Of a stretch of DNA of 53,756 nucleotides, positions 27,762-38,275 are shown piece after piece. How positions within the stretch are numbered: position 1 is the first letter of the stretch; every line of letters begins with the position of its first letter. Under the pieces are notes generated by a model. The model saw nothing but the letters and a program-made list of their open reading frames with translations. It made no database searches and had not been told where the DNA came from. The DNA comes from Psychromonas hadalis ATCC BAA-638 (GTDB lineage Bacteria > Pseudomonadota > Gammaproteobacteria > Enterobacterales > Psychromonadaceae): positions 1-53,756 of the forward strand of contig NZ_ATUO01000004.1 of assembly GCF_000420245.1 (NCBI RefSeq), in the 5' to 3' direction. The position numbers and the translations under genes were made by a program.

Positions 27762-28208
27762 TTAATCTACTTGCAATAATTGGTATAAGCTGTCGTTATC
27801 TTTTGCATTTCGGAGTTGACGTAAATAACGCTTATCGAGTAATTTTTTACTAATTTCAGAAAGGGCGACGAGATACTGCTTACAGCGATCTTCAGGCACA
27901 AAGATAGCAAATAAAATATCAACTTTATTGCCATCATAAGCATCGTAATCGATTGCTGTGCTACATTGCATAAAGATAGCTGTTGCAGGGTATGAGCTAT
28001 CAATTTTTACATGTGGTATAGCAATACCATGACCCACACCCGTTGAGCCTATCTTTTCTCGAGCAATAAGCGCATTAAATAACTGCTGCGCATCCATGCC
28101 TAATTTTTCTGCTGCGATATGACTTATTTTTTCTAAGGCGCATTTTTTACTGCTACAGTCAATTTGACTAAATACAGATTCTTTATCTAATAGGTCTGAA
28201 ATTTTCAT
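27762..28208 (-). CDS. ptsN: Nitrogen PTS protein EIIA-Ntr
   Basis: The 148-residue EIIA of the fructose/mannitol type takes phosphate from NPr at the His of GIAIPHVK (His66). It has regulatory roles in potassium and nitrogen balance in enterics. The frame extends to GTG 28229, but ATG 28208 gives the family start MKISDLL. In E. coli hpf lies between rpoN and ptsN; here only about 100 non-coding bases separate them. Confidence 0.94.
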   Translation of the reverse strand: MKISDLLDKESVFSQIDCSSKKCALEKISHIAAEKLGMDAQQLFNALIAREKIGSTGVGHGIAIPHVKIDSSYPATAIFMQCSTAIDYDAYDGNKVDILFAIFVPEDRCKQYLVALSEISKKLLDKRYLRQLRNAKDNDSLYQLLQVD

Positions 28209-28312
28209 AATAACTTTTTCTATTGGCACAATTGGCGCGATTTTATCAGGTTAAATAATAATGGCTATTAAGAAATCTATTTTCTTTCTGTTTTTGTTAA
28301 TATTAATCAATA

Positions 28313-29758
28313 TTACATTAGTTGTTTGCGTTGGTTGGAAGGGGGAATGGCTAAAGACTCTCTATATTTAGCAATAGTACGCCGAGCTATTTTAATCCCT
28401 TGCTCCTCTAATAACAGAGTGATTTTATTATCGCTGAGCGGTTTAGTGGTTAGTTCGGTACTGATCAATTTTTTAATCAGTGCGCGAATCGCCGTTGAGG
28501 AACACTCTCCACCACTTTCAGTTGCTACATGGCTTGAGAAGAAAAACTTTAATTCGTAGATACCACGCGGGGTATGCATAAATTTTTGTGTGGTCACTCG
28601 TGAGATAGTGGATTCATGCATCTCAACTTCAAAAGCGACATCATTTAATACCATCGGCTTCATTGCTTCATCACCATACTCAAAAAAAGCTTGTTGCTGT
28701 TGTACGATACAGTTAGAGACTTTTAATAGTGTTTCATTACGGCTTTCAAGACTTTTGATAAACCATTTTGCTTCTTGCAGGTTACCCTTGATAAATTGTG
28801 AATCTGTTTTGCTGATATTGCCTTTACATAGGTCTGCATATTGCTGATTAATTGAAAGGTTAGGATCACAATCTGGATTGAGCGATACTCGCCATTGACC
28901 CGCTATTTTCTTTACATAGACGTCAGGCACAATATATTGTGCTTGAGTATCTTCAAATTGGTTACCTGGGCGTGGCTCTAAGCTTTGAATTAGGCGCATT
29001 ATCTGTGCAAGCTCTGGCTCTTTTAATTTTGTTTTTCGTGCCAGCGTTCGGTAATCACGATTGCCTAGCAAATCCATATGGTGTTCAAGTACCATGATCG
29101 CTTCATCACGCCAAGGGGTATCACTGGCAAGATGACGAAGTTGTATCTGTAGGCAATCTTGTGTCGATTTTGCTGCGATGCCAATGGGGTCAAAGTGTTG
29201 AATACGTTTTAAAACGGCTTCTATCTCATCAAGTTCAAGTTCTTCAACTTCATTGATTAACCCCTCTAAAAGTGATTCAGTGCTACTGGTTAAGTAGCCA
29301 TACTCATCGATAGAGTCAATAATTGCCGTGGCAATAAGTAGGTCTGTGTCTGTAAAGGGGGTTAGTTGCATCTGCCAAACAAGATGATCTTGCAGTGAGA
29401 TTGATGATTCACCTTGGTAAACAGTGTCTTCACCCTCATAACTTGCTGATCCCGATGAAACAGAGGTAGTCGGAGGGGGGGTATAAGCTTCTTCCCAGTT
29501 GCTTTCATCGGGAATCTCTTGCGAAAACTCTTGTTGAGTGAGTGCTTCGCTGGTATCAAGTAGACTACTATCTTGCTCTTCGACGACCTCTTCAAGAGAG
29601 CTGTTATCCTCTTGCTCGAGCAGAGGATTTTCATCAAGCACATTTTGTATCTCTTGTTGAAGATCAAGGGTTGAGAGTTGTAATAATTTTATCGCTTGCT
29701 GTAATTGAGGGGTCATCGCAAGTTGCTGACCCATTCTCAATTGTAACCCTTGTTTCAT
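28313..29758 (-). CDS. rpoN: RNA polymerase sigma-54 factor
   Basis: The 481-residue sigma factor has the Gln/Leu-rich activator-interacting N-terminus ([21 protein letters not shown]), an acidic linker, the core-binding region, the HTH and the C-terminal RpoN box with [10 protein letters not shown] for -24 recognition. The frame also allows TTG 29761; ATG 29758 is preferred. It sits 42 bases after lptB, the usual order, and is followed by ptsN. Confidence 0.97.
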   Translation of the reverse strand: MKQGLQLRMGQQLAMTPQLQQAIKLLQLSTLDLQQEIQNVLDENPLLEQEDNSSLEEVVEEQDSSLLDTSEALTQQEFSQEIPDESNWEEAYTPPPTTSVSSGSASYEGEDTVYQGESSISLQDHLVWQMQLTPFTDTDLLIATAIIDSIDEYGYLTSSTESLLEGLINEVEELELDEIEAVLKRIQHFDPIGIAAKSTQDCLQIQLRHLASDTPWRDEAIMVLEHHMDLLGNRDYRTLARKTKLKEPELAQIMRLIQSLEPRPGNQFEDTQAQYIVPDVYVKKIAGQWRVSLNPDCDPNLSINQQYADLCKGNISKTDSQFIKGNLQEAKWFIKSLESRNETLLKVSNCIVQQQQAFFEYGDEAMKPMVLNDVAFEVEMHESTISRVTTQKFMHTPRGIYELKFFFSSHVATESGGECSSTAIRALIKKLISTELTTKPLSDNKITLLLEEQGIKIARRTIAKYRESLAIPPSNQRKQLM

Positions 29759-29800
29759 CAAAGTAGTTTATTCCTCGTATCGCTGAGTAGTTACTATAAC

Positions 29801-30526
29801 TTATAGTGTAAATTCTTCACCAAGATAGACGCGTTTTACATGATCATTTGCCAATATTTCGTCCTGTGTCCCAATTGCAATAATTTCACCGTGGCTAACA
29901 ATATAGGAATGTTGACATACATCTAATGTTTCACGCACGTTATGATCTGTGATTAAAACACCTAATCCTCTATCACGCAATTGACCAATAATATTTTTAA
30001 TATCAATAACGGAAATAGGATCAACGCCTGCAAAGGGTTCATCAAGCAGAATAAACTTAGGTTCGGTGGCCAGTGCGCGTGCAATTTCTACCCGACGGCG
30101 TTCACCCCCTGAGAGGCTCATGCCTTTATTATCACGGATATGGGTAATGTTAAACTCTTCAAGTAGCGTATTTAATTTCTCTACACGTTGTGCCTTGGTG
30201 AGCCCTTTACGTGTTTCTAAAATCCCCATAATATTTTCAGTCACCGTTAAACGGCGGAAAATAGAAGCTTCTTGGGGAAGGTAGCCAATCCCTTTTTGTG
30301 CGCGAATGTGCATCGGATAGTGAGAGATATCTTCATCATCAATAACGATGGTACCTTCATCCTGCTTCACCAGTCCGACCACCATGTAAAAAGAGGTGGT
30401 TTTACCGGCACCATTGGGGCCTAGCAAACCAACAATTTCACCTGTTTTTACGGTTAAGTTAACACCATTTACAACGGTTCGACCTTTGTAGCTTTTAACG
30501 AGACCCGTTGCGATTAATTCAGCCAT
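29801..30526 (-). CDS. lptB: LPS export ABC transporter ATPase LptB
   Basis: The 241-residue ATPase powers extraction of LPS from the inner membrane with LptFG. Walker [10 protein letters not shown], signature LSGGERRR and Walker [14 protein letters not shown] are intact. Its start codon overlaps the lptA stop (30526), suggesting translational coupling. Confidence 0.97.
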   Translation of the reverse strand: MAELIATGLVKSYKGRTVVNGVNLTVKTGEIVGLLGPNGAGKTTSFYMVVGLVKQDEGTIVIDDEDISHYPMHIRAQKGIGYLPQEASIFRRLTVTENIMGILETRKGLTKAQRVEKLNTLLEEFNITHIRDNKGMSLSGGERRRVEIARALATEPKFILLDEPFAGVDPISVIDIKNIIGQLRDRGLGVLITDHNVRETLDVCQHSYIVSHGEIIAIGTQDEILANDHVKRVYLGEEFTL

Positions 30527-31080
30527 TATTTCTCTTCAGTTTGTTGTTTGTTTTTTGTTTCTGAGCGTTTTTCATCTTTATTTTTTTCAAACTGCACGGG
30601 TAAAAATACTGTTTTTACGCGCTCTTTACTATTTTTGTCACTTTCAACAATTAACTCTTCGGTATTAAGGAAATAGATAATCTTCGCCCCGTTAATTTGG
30701 CTATCAAGCTGCTTAACTTGGGCATTACCTGTGAGCGTGATTTTAGCATTGGCAACATCATAATGGATGGTGTCTGCTTCTGCATCAAAGGGCTTTCCAT
30801 CATCTTGAGTTTGATAGAAGGTGGCCACCTTGCCCTCGGCTATCATGATTTCATGATTTGCTGATTTACCGCGAATAACCGTGAGTTTATCACCTGTTAT
30901 TTTAATGGTGCCTTGGGTAAGTAATACATCTTCATTAAAAACAATGGTATTTGTTTTCATCTTTGCATGTTGACTGACAGAGCTTACATTGATGGGCTGA
31001 TCGAAATCAGACTCCAGTGCCACTGCTGAAAGTGAACAGAGCATTGTACCGAGGATTAAACCTGTTTTATTTAGTTTCAT
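30526..31080 (-). CDS. lptA: LPS transport periplasmic protein LptA
   Basis: The 184-residue protein forms the periplasmic bridge for LPS between LptC and LptD. A signal peptide (about 1-22, ending ALES) is followed by an OstA-type beta-jellyroll (for example [11 protein letters not shown]). The C-terminus is a charged tail rich in Lys and Glu. It overlaps lptC by 14 bases and lptB by one. Confidence 0.93.
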   Translation of the reverse strand: MKLNKTGLILGTMLCSLSAVALESDFDQPINVSSVSQHAKMKTNTIVFNEDVLLTQGTIKITGDKLTVIRGKSANHEIMIAEGKVATFYQTQDDGKPFDAEADTIHYDVANAKITLTGNAQVKQLDSQINGAKIIYFLNTEELIVESDKNSKERVKTVFLPVQFEKNKDEKRSETKNKQQTEEK

Positions 31081-31630
31081 TTAGATATACCGCTTTTATC
31101 TGTTTTTTAATAATTAACTCTTCACTAATGAGCGATGCCCACATACCAATGCCCTGTTGTTTCATTTGTGGTCCTTCCCACTGCACAAAAAGGTCACTGC
31201 TGATCTCTTTCTCTGCTAATAAAATGGTCAGTTTTTCTGTGTGCATCGTTTGTATTAACTGATCTAGACTGAGATTTTTTACCCAGACATCATCGGATAA
31301 TACTAACTTATTATTACCTGACAGGAAGCCATTTTTACTGGTCACCTGCCATGTTGTTATACTGTTATCTTGTTCATTTTTTATATAGATAATGACTTTT
31401 GGATCTTCAAAAATAGTGGTTTCTTTATCACTGAAATTGGTGGTTTTAGAAGCAAAAATTTTATGAGCAATCTCACCTGTTTCATCAAAGTGGATATTAT
31501 CAAGATTGTAAGCGATATAACTGGGGTGATGCTCTGGTAAAGAGGGCAAGTTTTCCTGTGGTTTTAGGTATAACCAGATTAAAAAAACAATCAGCAGTGT
31601 TATATAAGGGATAGCTTGGCGTTTATTCAT
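31067..31630 (-). CDS. lptC: LPS export protein LptC
   Basis: The 187-residue bitopic inner-membrane protein has one N-terminal membrane helix (about 7-23) followed by a periplasmic LptC domain. It receives LPS from LptB2FG and hands it to LptA. It directly follows kdsC and overlaps lptA, the usual order. Confidence 0.92.
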   Translation of the reverse strand: MNKRQAIPYITLLIVFLIWLYLKPQENLPSLPEHHPSYIAYNLDNIHFDETGEIAHKIFASKTTNFSDKETTIFEDPKVIIYIKNEQDNSITTWQVTSKNGFLSGNNKLVLSDDVWVKNLSLDQLIQTMHTEKLTILLAEKEISSDLFVQWEGPQMKQQGIGMWASLISEELIIKKQIKAVYLNETK

Positions 31631-32179
31631 CTACTCGCTTTTGCCCTGTATCATCTCAAGTTTGTGATGGCATTGTAGGAAAAGGTCGCATACTTCACGT
31701 ACTGCGCCAAAGCCACCTTTTGTGGTGGTAATAAGATCCGCACCTTTTAATACCAGTGGGTGTGCATCAAAAACAGCAATACCTAAACCACAATCCAGAA
31801 TAACAGGCAGATCAACAACATCATCACCGATATAAGCGACGTCATGTTTGTTTAAATTCAGATCACTTAGTAGTGATTGGTACAGGTTAAATTTGTTTTC
31901 AATACCTTGGTAAATGTGAGTAACACCCAACGCTTTCATTCTATTTTCAACAATATTGGACTGGCGACCGGTAATAATTGCAATTTCAATCCCTGCTTGC
32001 ATAATTGCTTTCATGCCAAAGCCGTCTTTAGTGTGAAATGCTTTTAGTTCCTCACCTTGATTGCCTAAATAGATGCGCCCATCGGAAAATACACCATCTA
32101 CATCACAAATAAGCAGTTTTATCTGGGCAGCGCGCTGATAGTTTTCATTGCTAATAAGGCCGTAGGGGGTTGTGATCAT
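31631..32179 (-). CDS. kdsC: 3-deoxy-D-manno-octulosonate 8-phosphate phosphatase
   Basis: The 182-residue HAD phosphatase makes free Kdo for LPS core synthesis. The catalytic DVDGVFSDG motif has Asp26 and Asp28, and GDDVVDLPV is the motif III equivalent. It is the first gene of the minus-strand cluster. KdsD and the YrbG-type antiporter, which precede it in E. coli, are absent here; mlaF lies divergently instead. Confidence 0.95.
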   Translation of the reverse strand: MITTPYGLISNENYQRAAQIKLLICDVDGVFSDGRIYLGNQGEELKAFHTKDGFGMKAIMQAGIEIAIITGRQSNIVENRMKALGVTHIYQGIENKFNLYQSLLSDLNLNKHDVAYIGDDVVDLPVILDCGLGIAVFDAHPLVLKGADLITTTKGGFGAVREVCDLFLQCHHKLEMIQGKSE

Positions 32180-32376
32180 TTAGTTTTTATCCTAATAACT
32201 TTTCTAACAAACAAAATAGCAAAATGGTTGGTTCAAGGCGAGTAATGATTATCTGTTTAGCTTGATTTTGCACTTAAATAGTAAAATTACGCTGTTTAAG
32301 GTTTGAATCTCTACTTTTATCCCATAGACTAGCATCCTCTCTTATTATCAACATTATCAAATGAATATCATAATCA
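32180..32376. promoter_or_regulatory. Divergent promoter region of the lpt and mla clusters
   Basis: This AT-rich gap of 197 bases separates kdsC (minus) from mlaF (plus), so promoters of both envelope operons should lie here. A possible plus-strand pair is TTGAAT near 32313 and TAGACT about 16 bases later. This is weak, and I cannot identify a sigma-E type site. Confidence 0.4.
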
Positions 32377-33186
32377 ATGAAAACAGAAAATCATCTAGTG
32401 ATAAAACATCTCTCTTTTTCTCGTAATGAACGGTTACTGTTTGATAACTTAGATTTTGAGTTTGAACGCGGAAAAATTACCGCTATTTTAGGGCCAAGTG
32501 GTATAGGTAAAACAACACTGTTAAAACTGATTGGTGGACAACTACCTGTTGATAGTGGTGAGATACTCTTTAATGGTCAAGCGATTCACAATTGTAGTGA
32601 AAAAGTGCGTTATCAAGCGCGTCAAAAAATGGGCATGTTGTTTCAAAGTGGTGCACTGTTTAATGAGCTTTCTGTTTTTGAAAATGTAGCATTTCCACTG
32701 CGCGAACATTTTAAATTGGATGAAGCGTTACTTTCTACTTTAGTCTTAATGAAGCTAGAAGCGGTTGGTTTACGTGGCGCTAAAGATCTCAAACCTATTG
32801 AGCTTTCTGGGGGAATGGCGCGCAGAGTGGCACTCGCTCGCGCGATTGCACTTGATCCCGAATTAATCATGTACGATGAACCTTTCACGGGGCAAGACCC
32901 AATCTCGATGAATGTGTTATTAAAACTGGTCAAACAATTAAATACTACATTAGGGCTAACTTCAATAATTGTTTCTCACGATGTTAATGAAGTGCTCTCT
33001 ATTGCGGATAACGTTTATGTATTAGCAGAGCAAAAAATTATCGCTAGTGGCTCTGTTGATGATATTTTCAAACAAAAAGATAACGCACTACTGCAACAGT
33101 TTTTATTGGGTAAAAGTGAAGGTCCTGTGCCTTTTCATTTTAAAGCGCCTCATTTTGCAGATGATTTACAGCAGGTTAATCGATGA
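32377..33186 (+). CDS. mlaF: Phospholipid transport ABC ATPase MlaF
   Basis: The 269-residue ATPase energises the MlaFEDB complex, which moves phospholipids between the inner membrane and MlaC to keep outer-membrane lipid asymmetry. Walker A GPSGIGKTT, signature LSGGMARR and Walker B MYDEPFTGQDP are intact. It overlaps mlaE by four bases (ATGA) and opens the mlaFEDCB-ibaG-murA string. Confidence 0.96.
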   Translation: MKTENHLVIKHLSFSRNERLLFDNLDFEFERGKITAILGPSGIGKTTLLKLIGGQLPVDSGEILFNGQAIHNCSEKVRYQARQKMGMLFQSGALFNELSVFENVAFPLREHFKLDEALLSTLVLMKLEAVGLRGAKDLKPIELSGGMARRVALARAIALDPELIMYDEPFTGQDPISMNVLLKLVKQLNTTLGLTSIIVSHDVNEVLSIADNVYVLAEQKIIASGSVDDIFKQKDNALLQQFLLGKSEGPVPFHFKAPHFADDLQQVNR

Positions 33187-33962
33187 TAAGTACTTATATA
33201 AGTCGCGTTGGTCGTAGCAGTTTACTGTTTGTAGAAGCGATTGGTCGTGCCTGTTTAATGTTATGGTTTACGCTATTTGGTAAACCACACCGTAAATTGT
33301 TCACTCTTTTTATTCAGCAAGTATTCCAACTAGGCATCTTATCTTTGCCTATTATCTTAACCGCGGGTTTGTTTATCGGCATGGTACTCAGTTTACAAGG
33401 TTATTATGTGTTAGTTGATTATGCCGCCGAACAAAGTTTAGGCAGCATGGTTGCACTCTCTCTGTTGCGCGAGCTTGGTCCTGTGGTGGCTGCGTTATTG
33501 TTTGCAGGACGAGCAGGCTCTGCATTAACCGCTGAAATTGGTTTGATGCAAAGCACAGAGCAATTAGCGAGTATGGAGATGATGGCTGTTTCTCCCTATA
33601 AGCGTGTACTCGCACCTCGATTATTGGCGGGAATCGTTACGCTACCGATGTTAACGCTACTGTTTAATGTTGTTGCTATCTGGGGTGGATACCTGATTGG
33701 TGTTAGTTGGATGGGCATTGATGGTGGTGCATATTGGTCAGTGATGCAGGGCAGTGTTGACTACTTGCCTGATGTGATGAACGGTGTATTAAAAAGTGTT
33801 ATTTTTGCATTTATGATCACTTGGGTGGCTCTTTATAATGGTTATTATGTTGTACCCACGGCGCAAGGGATCAGCTCTTCAACCACAAAAACGGTTGTTG
33901 TTGCTTCGTTGCTGGTACTGGCAATGGACTTTTTATTAACTGTGTTAATGTTTGGCGGTTAG
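33183..33962 (+). CDS. mlaE: Phospholipid transport permease MlaE
   Basis: The 259-residue integral membrane protein has the MlaE/YrbE fold with about five hydrophobic segments and the conserved LRELGPVVAALLFAGRAGS region. It forms the transmembrane core of the MlaFEDB complex. It starts inside the mlaF stop (ATGA). The gap to mlaD is unusually long, 193 bases, and is filled by an R2 repeat. Confidence 0.96.
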   Translation: MISTYISRVGRSSLLFVEAIGRACLMLWFTLFGKPHRKLFTLFIQQVFQLGILSLPIILTAGLFIGMVLSLQGYYVLVDYAAEQSLGSMVALSLLRELGPVVAALLFAGRAGSALTAEIGLMQSTEQLASMEMMAVSPYKRVLAPRLLAGIVTLPMLTLLFNVVAIWGGYLIGVSWMGIDGGAYWSVMQGSVDYLPDVMNGVLKSVIFAFMITWVALYNGYYVVPTAQGISSSTTKTVVVASLLVLAMDFLLTVLMFGG

Positions 33963-33969
33963 CATTGAT

Positions 33970-34134
33970 GTAACGACTCAGGTCGTCGCCATTTAAGATT
34001 ATTTCATCGTTGAAAAATGCTCATTTAAACGACTAAACTGTGCTTTTTCGCCTTGAACTAACCATAAATGGCTTAGCCTTGAGCATTTACAGTCTATTTT
34101 GTATAAAGCACCTAACGTTGAATTAGGTGCTGAA
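33970..34134. repeat. R2 repeat, copy 2, between mlaE and mlaD
   Basis: It starts GTAACGACTCAGGTCG eight bases after the mlaE stop and shares the AAAATGCTCATTTA, GACTAAACTG, CATAAATGGCTTA and ACAGTCTATTTTGTA blocks with the other copies. This copy lacks the R3 insertion. The right end is diverged and includes a 7-bp hairpin (34108-34114 with 34124-34130). Confidence 0.82.
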
Positions 34135-34155
34135 TTGATAAAAATTGGAATGAGT

Positions 34156-34626
34156 ATGTCTGTGAAAAAAATTGAATTATGGGTCGGATTATTTGTTATT
34201 GGCGCAATGCTTGCGTTAGCAATACTTGTTTTTAGCGTGGCGGGACTCTCCTTTAAAGGAGAGGGGAGCAGTTACACGCTTCATGCAAGTTTTTCAAATG
34301 TTGGTGGTTTAAAAGTAAGAGCACCGGTTAAGCTTGGCGGTGTTGTGGTAGGGCGTGTTGAAGAGATAAGTTTAGATTTGCAAAGTTATATGCCTGTGGT
34401 GCGTTTATCGATGTTTGAAAATAAAGGTGTTTATCCAGAAACATCTTCTTTGTCAATATTAACGTCTGGCCTGTTAGGTGAGCAATATATTGGCATTACG
34501 CCGGGGTTTATTGATGAAGATATTGAGATGCTGGCTGATGGCGATACTATTGAAGATACTAAGTCAGCATTAATTCTAGAAGATCTAATCGGTCAATTTA
34601 TCTACTCAATAAATAAGGACGATTAA
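34156..34626 (+). CDS. mlaD: Outer-membrane asymmetry protein MlaD (MCE domain)
   Basis: The 156-residue protein has one N-terminal membrane helix (about 8-28) and an MCE domain (SFSNVGGLKVRAPVKLGGVVVGRV). It forms the hexameric channel of the MlaFEDB complex facing the periplasm. The frame extends upstream to 34099 within the R2 repeat, but the family start is MSVKKIELWVG at 34156. It is shorter than E. coli MlaD (183) because it lacks the long C-terminal tail. Its stop overlaps the mlaC start (TAATG). Confidence 0.94.
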   Translation: MSVKKIELWVGLFVIGAMLALAILVFSVAGLSFKGEGSSYTLHASFSNVGGLKVRAPVKLGGVVVGRVEEISLDLQSYMPVVRLSMFENKGVYPETSSLSILTSGLLGEQYIGITPGFIDEDIEMLADGDTIEDTKSALILEDLIGQFIYSINKDD

Positions 34627-35234
34627 TGCGTCTTATATTATGTATGCTTTTGGGGTTGTTATCTGTACAGGTTGCTGCAGATGAAAAGGATATGAGCGAT
34701 CCCAACCAAGTCATTCACTCCGTTTCTATTAATACATTCACCCGTATTAATGCAGAAAGAGACCGCTTAGCGGTTGAACCTGGTTTTATAAAAGTAATTA
34801 TTGAACAGGAGTTGATCCCCTATTTCGATTATAAATATGCGGCTTATAAAGTAATGGGACCTCATCTTAAAAAGACTAGCAAGGAGCAACGCACACGTTT
34901 TGTAGATGCTTTTAGAAGTTATTTAGTGAATGCTTATGGGCATATATTGTTTAAATATGACAATCAAGAGGTTGAAATAATAGATAATAACCATTTTAAG
35001 GATAAGAAAATCATCTCTATTGCTGTTAGAATTCACGACAGTAATGGCCAGGTAACTAAAATCGTTTTTAAGCTACGTAAGAATAAAAAAACCGGGCAAT
35101 GGAAGGTATTTGATGTGATTGCAGAAGGAATTAGTATGTTAAATACCAAGCAATCAGAATTAGGTGAACTTATTCGCAAAAAAGGGGTCGATCATGTGAT
35201 CGGACTTTTAGAGCAGAAAAATAACGAGTTTTAA
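34626..35234 (+). CDS. mlaC: Periplasmic phospholipid-binding protein MlaC
   Basis: The 202-residue shuttle carries phospholipids between the outer-membrane MlaA complex and MlaFEDB. A short signal peptide (about 1-19, ending VAADE) is followed by an MlaC/Ttg2D domain (PYFDYKYAAYKVMG and the FRSYLVNAYGHIL segment). It overlaps mlaD and mlaB by one base each, indicating coupled translation. Confidence 0.93.
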   Translation: MRLILCMLLGLLSVQVAADEKDMSDPNQVIHSVSINTFTRINAERDRLAVEPGFIKVIIEQELIPYFDYKYAAYKVMGPHLKKTSKEQRTRFVDAFRSYLVNAYGHILFKYDNQEVEIIDNNHFKDKKIISIAVRIHDSNGQVTKIVFKLRKNKKTGQWKVFDVIAEGISMLNTKQSELGELIRKKGVDHVIGLLEQKNNEF

Positions 35235-35512
35235 TGGTGAGACAACCAATGGCTGAACACAGAGAGCGACACAAAGAACTATTTGGAAATTTACTATTAA
35301 GTGAGTTGTCCAATCGCTGTTTCCCTCGGATAAAAAGTTACCAGAGCATAAAAACAATTGATTTACAGGGGGTAAAAAATATAGACTCTGCAGGCATTGC
35401 CTATTTGGCACAAATTAAAGCAACCTATTCAGCGATACAGTTTATCAACGGCACGGAAAAGATAGCTATCTTATCCGCATTATATGGGGTTGATTTTCTC
35501 TTTACAGAATGA
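35234..35512 (+). CDS. mlaB: STAS-domain protein MlaB
   Basis: The 92-residue cytoplasmic STAS protein binds MlaF and stabilises the ABC complex. The segment IDLQGVKNIDSAGIAYLAQI is the typical STAS helix with its Ser. Its start overlaps the mlaC stop, and its stop overlaps the first ATG of the next frame. Confidence 0.9.
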   Translation: MVRQPMAEHRERHKELFGNLLLSELSNRCFPRIKSYQSIKTIDLQGVKNIDSAGIAYLAQIKATYSAIQFINGTEKIAILSALYGVDFLFTE

Positions 35513-35520
35513 GGTTTTCA

Positions 35521-37048
<1,528 letters not shown>

Positions 37049-37060
37049 GCTTTTTCTACT

Positions 37061-37092
37061 AAAAAAAGGGAAGCGTTTGCTTCCTTTTTTTA
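37061..37092. terminator. Bidirectional terminator between murA and degS
   Basis: A stem of GGAAGC with GCTTCC and a GTTT loop is flanked by seven A on the left and seven T on the right. It can therefore stop transcripts from both convergent genes. Confidence 0.93.
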
Positions 37093-37094
37093 TT

Positions 37095-38156
37095 TTAAAT
37101 TTTCAATTCACCTATAATAACCGTGAGTTGAATCTCTTTCCCTTTTCTTAACAGTGTTAATGTTATTGTCGTACCGGGTTTTATCTCTGCTACCTCATCC
37201 ATCGCCATGATTAAGTTTTCAACTTTATTTTCATTGATTTTTAGCAAAATATCATTCACTTCGACACCTGCATTAAATGCGGGCCCACCTTTATTAATCG
37301 CTTTAATGATAATACTGTTTTGTGCTTTTAGGCCCCATAAACGGGCAAACAGTGGATCTAAGTTTTCTGCTACTAGTCCTAAAGAACCTCGAATAACACG
37401 GCCATCTTTGATAAGACTGTGCATGATACGCTGTGATAACTGATAAGGAATGGCAAAACTGATGCCACTGCTAATGTTTTTTGACGTTGCGTAAAACTCC
37501 GAAGTATTGATGCCTACAAGCTCTCCTCGGCTATTAATCAGTGCGCCACCTGAGTTTCCTTCATTGATGGCCGCATCCGTTTGTAAAAAATCCTGTCTGC
37601 CTAAGTTACTCATACCTGAGCGCCCTGTCGCACTAATTATTCCCTGAGTAATTGTTTGCCCTATGTTGTAAGGGTTACCGATAGCAAATACGATATCTCC
37701 TACCTGTGGGATATAATCAGCATTTTGTGGGATAACAGGTAGATTATTGCCCTCAATTTGTAATAGCGCTAAGTCACTAATAACATCACTACCCACAACA
37801 CTGGCACTGAATAAACGCCCATCTTGTAGTGCAATCAGTATTTGGTCGGCCTGTGCAACCACATGAAAGTTAGTCAGGATATAGCCTTTTTTATCAATAA
37901 TAATGCCTGAGCCAAGTCCTGTTGGTTGTAAATGTTGTTTATTATCAATGCTAGAGTCTACATATTGTTGCGAGTAGATATTCACGACTGCAGGAGATGC
38001 TTTTTTTATCGCTTCGCTATAACTTGCCACTGGTTTATTGTTAAATAAATTATCGATATTATTAACCAATTTTGTACCATACAAAACAACCAATGCGATG
38101 ATAAGTCCCCAGAAAATAGGCTTAAAGAAATAGAAAAATCGTGTTTTGAAATTCAT
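37095..38156 (-). CDS. degS: Site-1 periplasmic serine protease DegS
   Basis: The 353-residue protease is anchored by an N-terminal helix (about 13-30). The catalytic triad is visible as His98 (TNFHVV), Asp128 (SDLALL) and Ser202 (NEGNSGGAL), followed by one PDZ domain (about 255-345). In E. coli DegS cleaves RseA when its PDZ binds misfolded porin C-termini, starting the sigma-E envelope stress response. The single PDZ and membrane anchor distinguish it from DegP/DegQ. The degQ partner often found next to it is not here. Confidence 0.94.
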   Translation of the reverse strand: MNFKTRFFYFFKPIFWGLIIALVVLYGTKLVNNIDNLFNNKPVASYSEAIKKASPAVVNIYSQQYVDSSIDNKQHLQPTGLGSGIIIDKKGYILTNFHVVAQADQILIALQDGRLFSASVVGSDVISDLALLQIEGNNLPVIPQNADYIPQVGDIVFAIGNPYNIGQTITQGIISATGRSGMSNLGRQDFLQTDAAINEGNSGGALINSRGELVGINTSEFYATSKNISSGISFAIPYQLSQRIMHSLIKDGRVIRGSLGLVAENLDPLFARLWGLKAQNSIIIKAINKGGPAFNAGVEVNDILLKINENKVENLIMAMDEVAEIKPGTTITLTLLRKGKEIQLTVIIGELKI

Positions 38157-38275
38157 AGCCGAGTGCCAATTAATAAAGAGAAAAAACAGTATATATTAAG
38201 GTATCCATTTTAACCCTGTTTTTTTAAACTGGTATACACTCATCATTGTGCTATTAATTTTTAAAGGAGAAGCAG

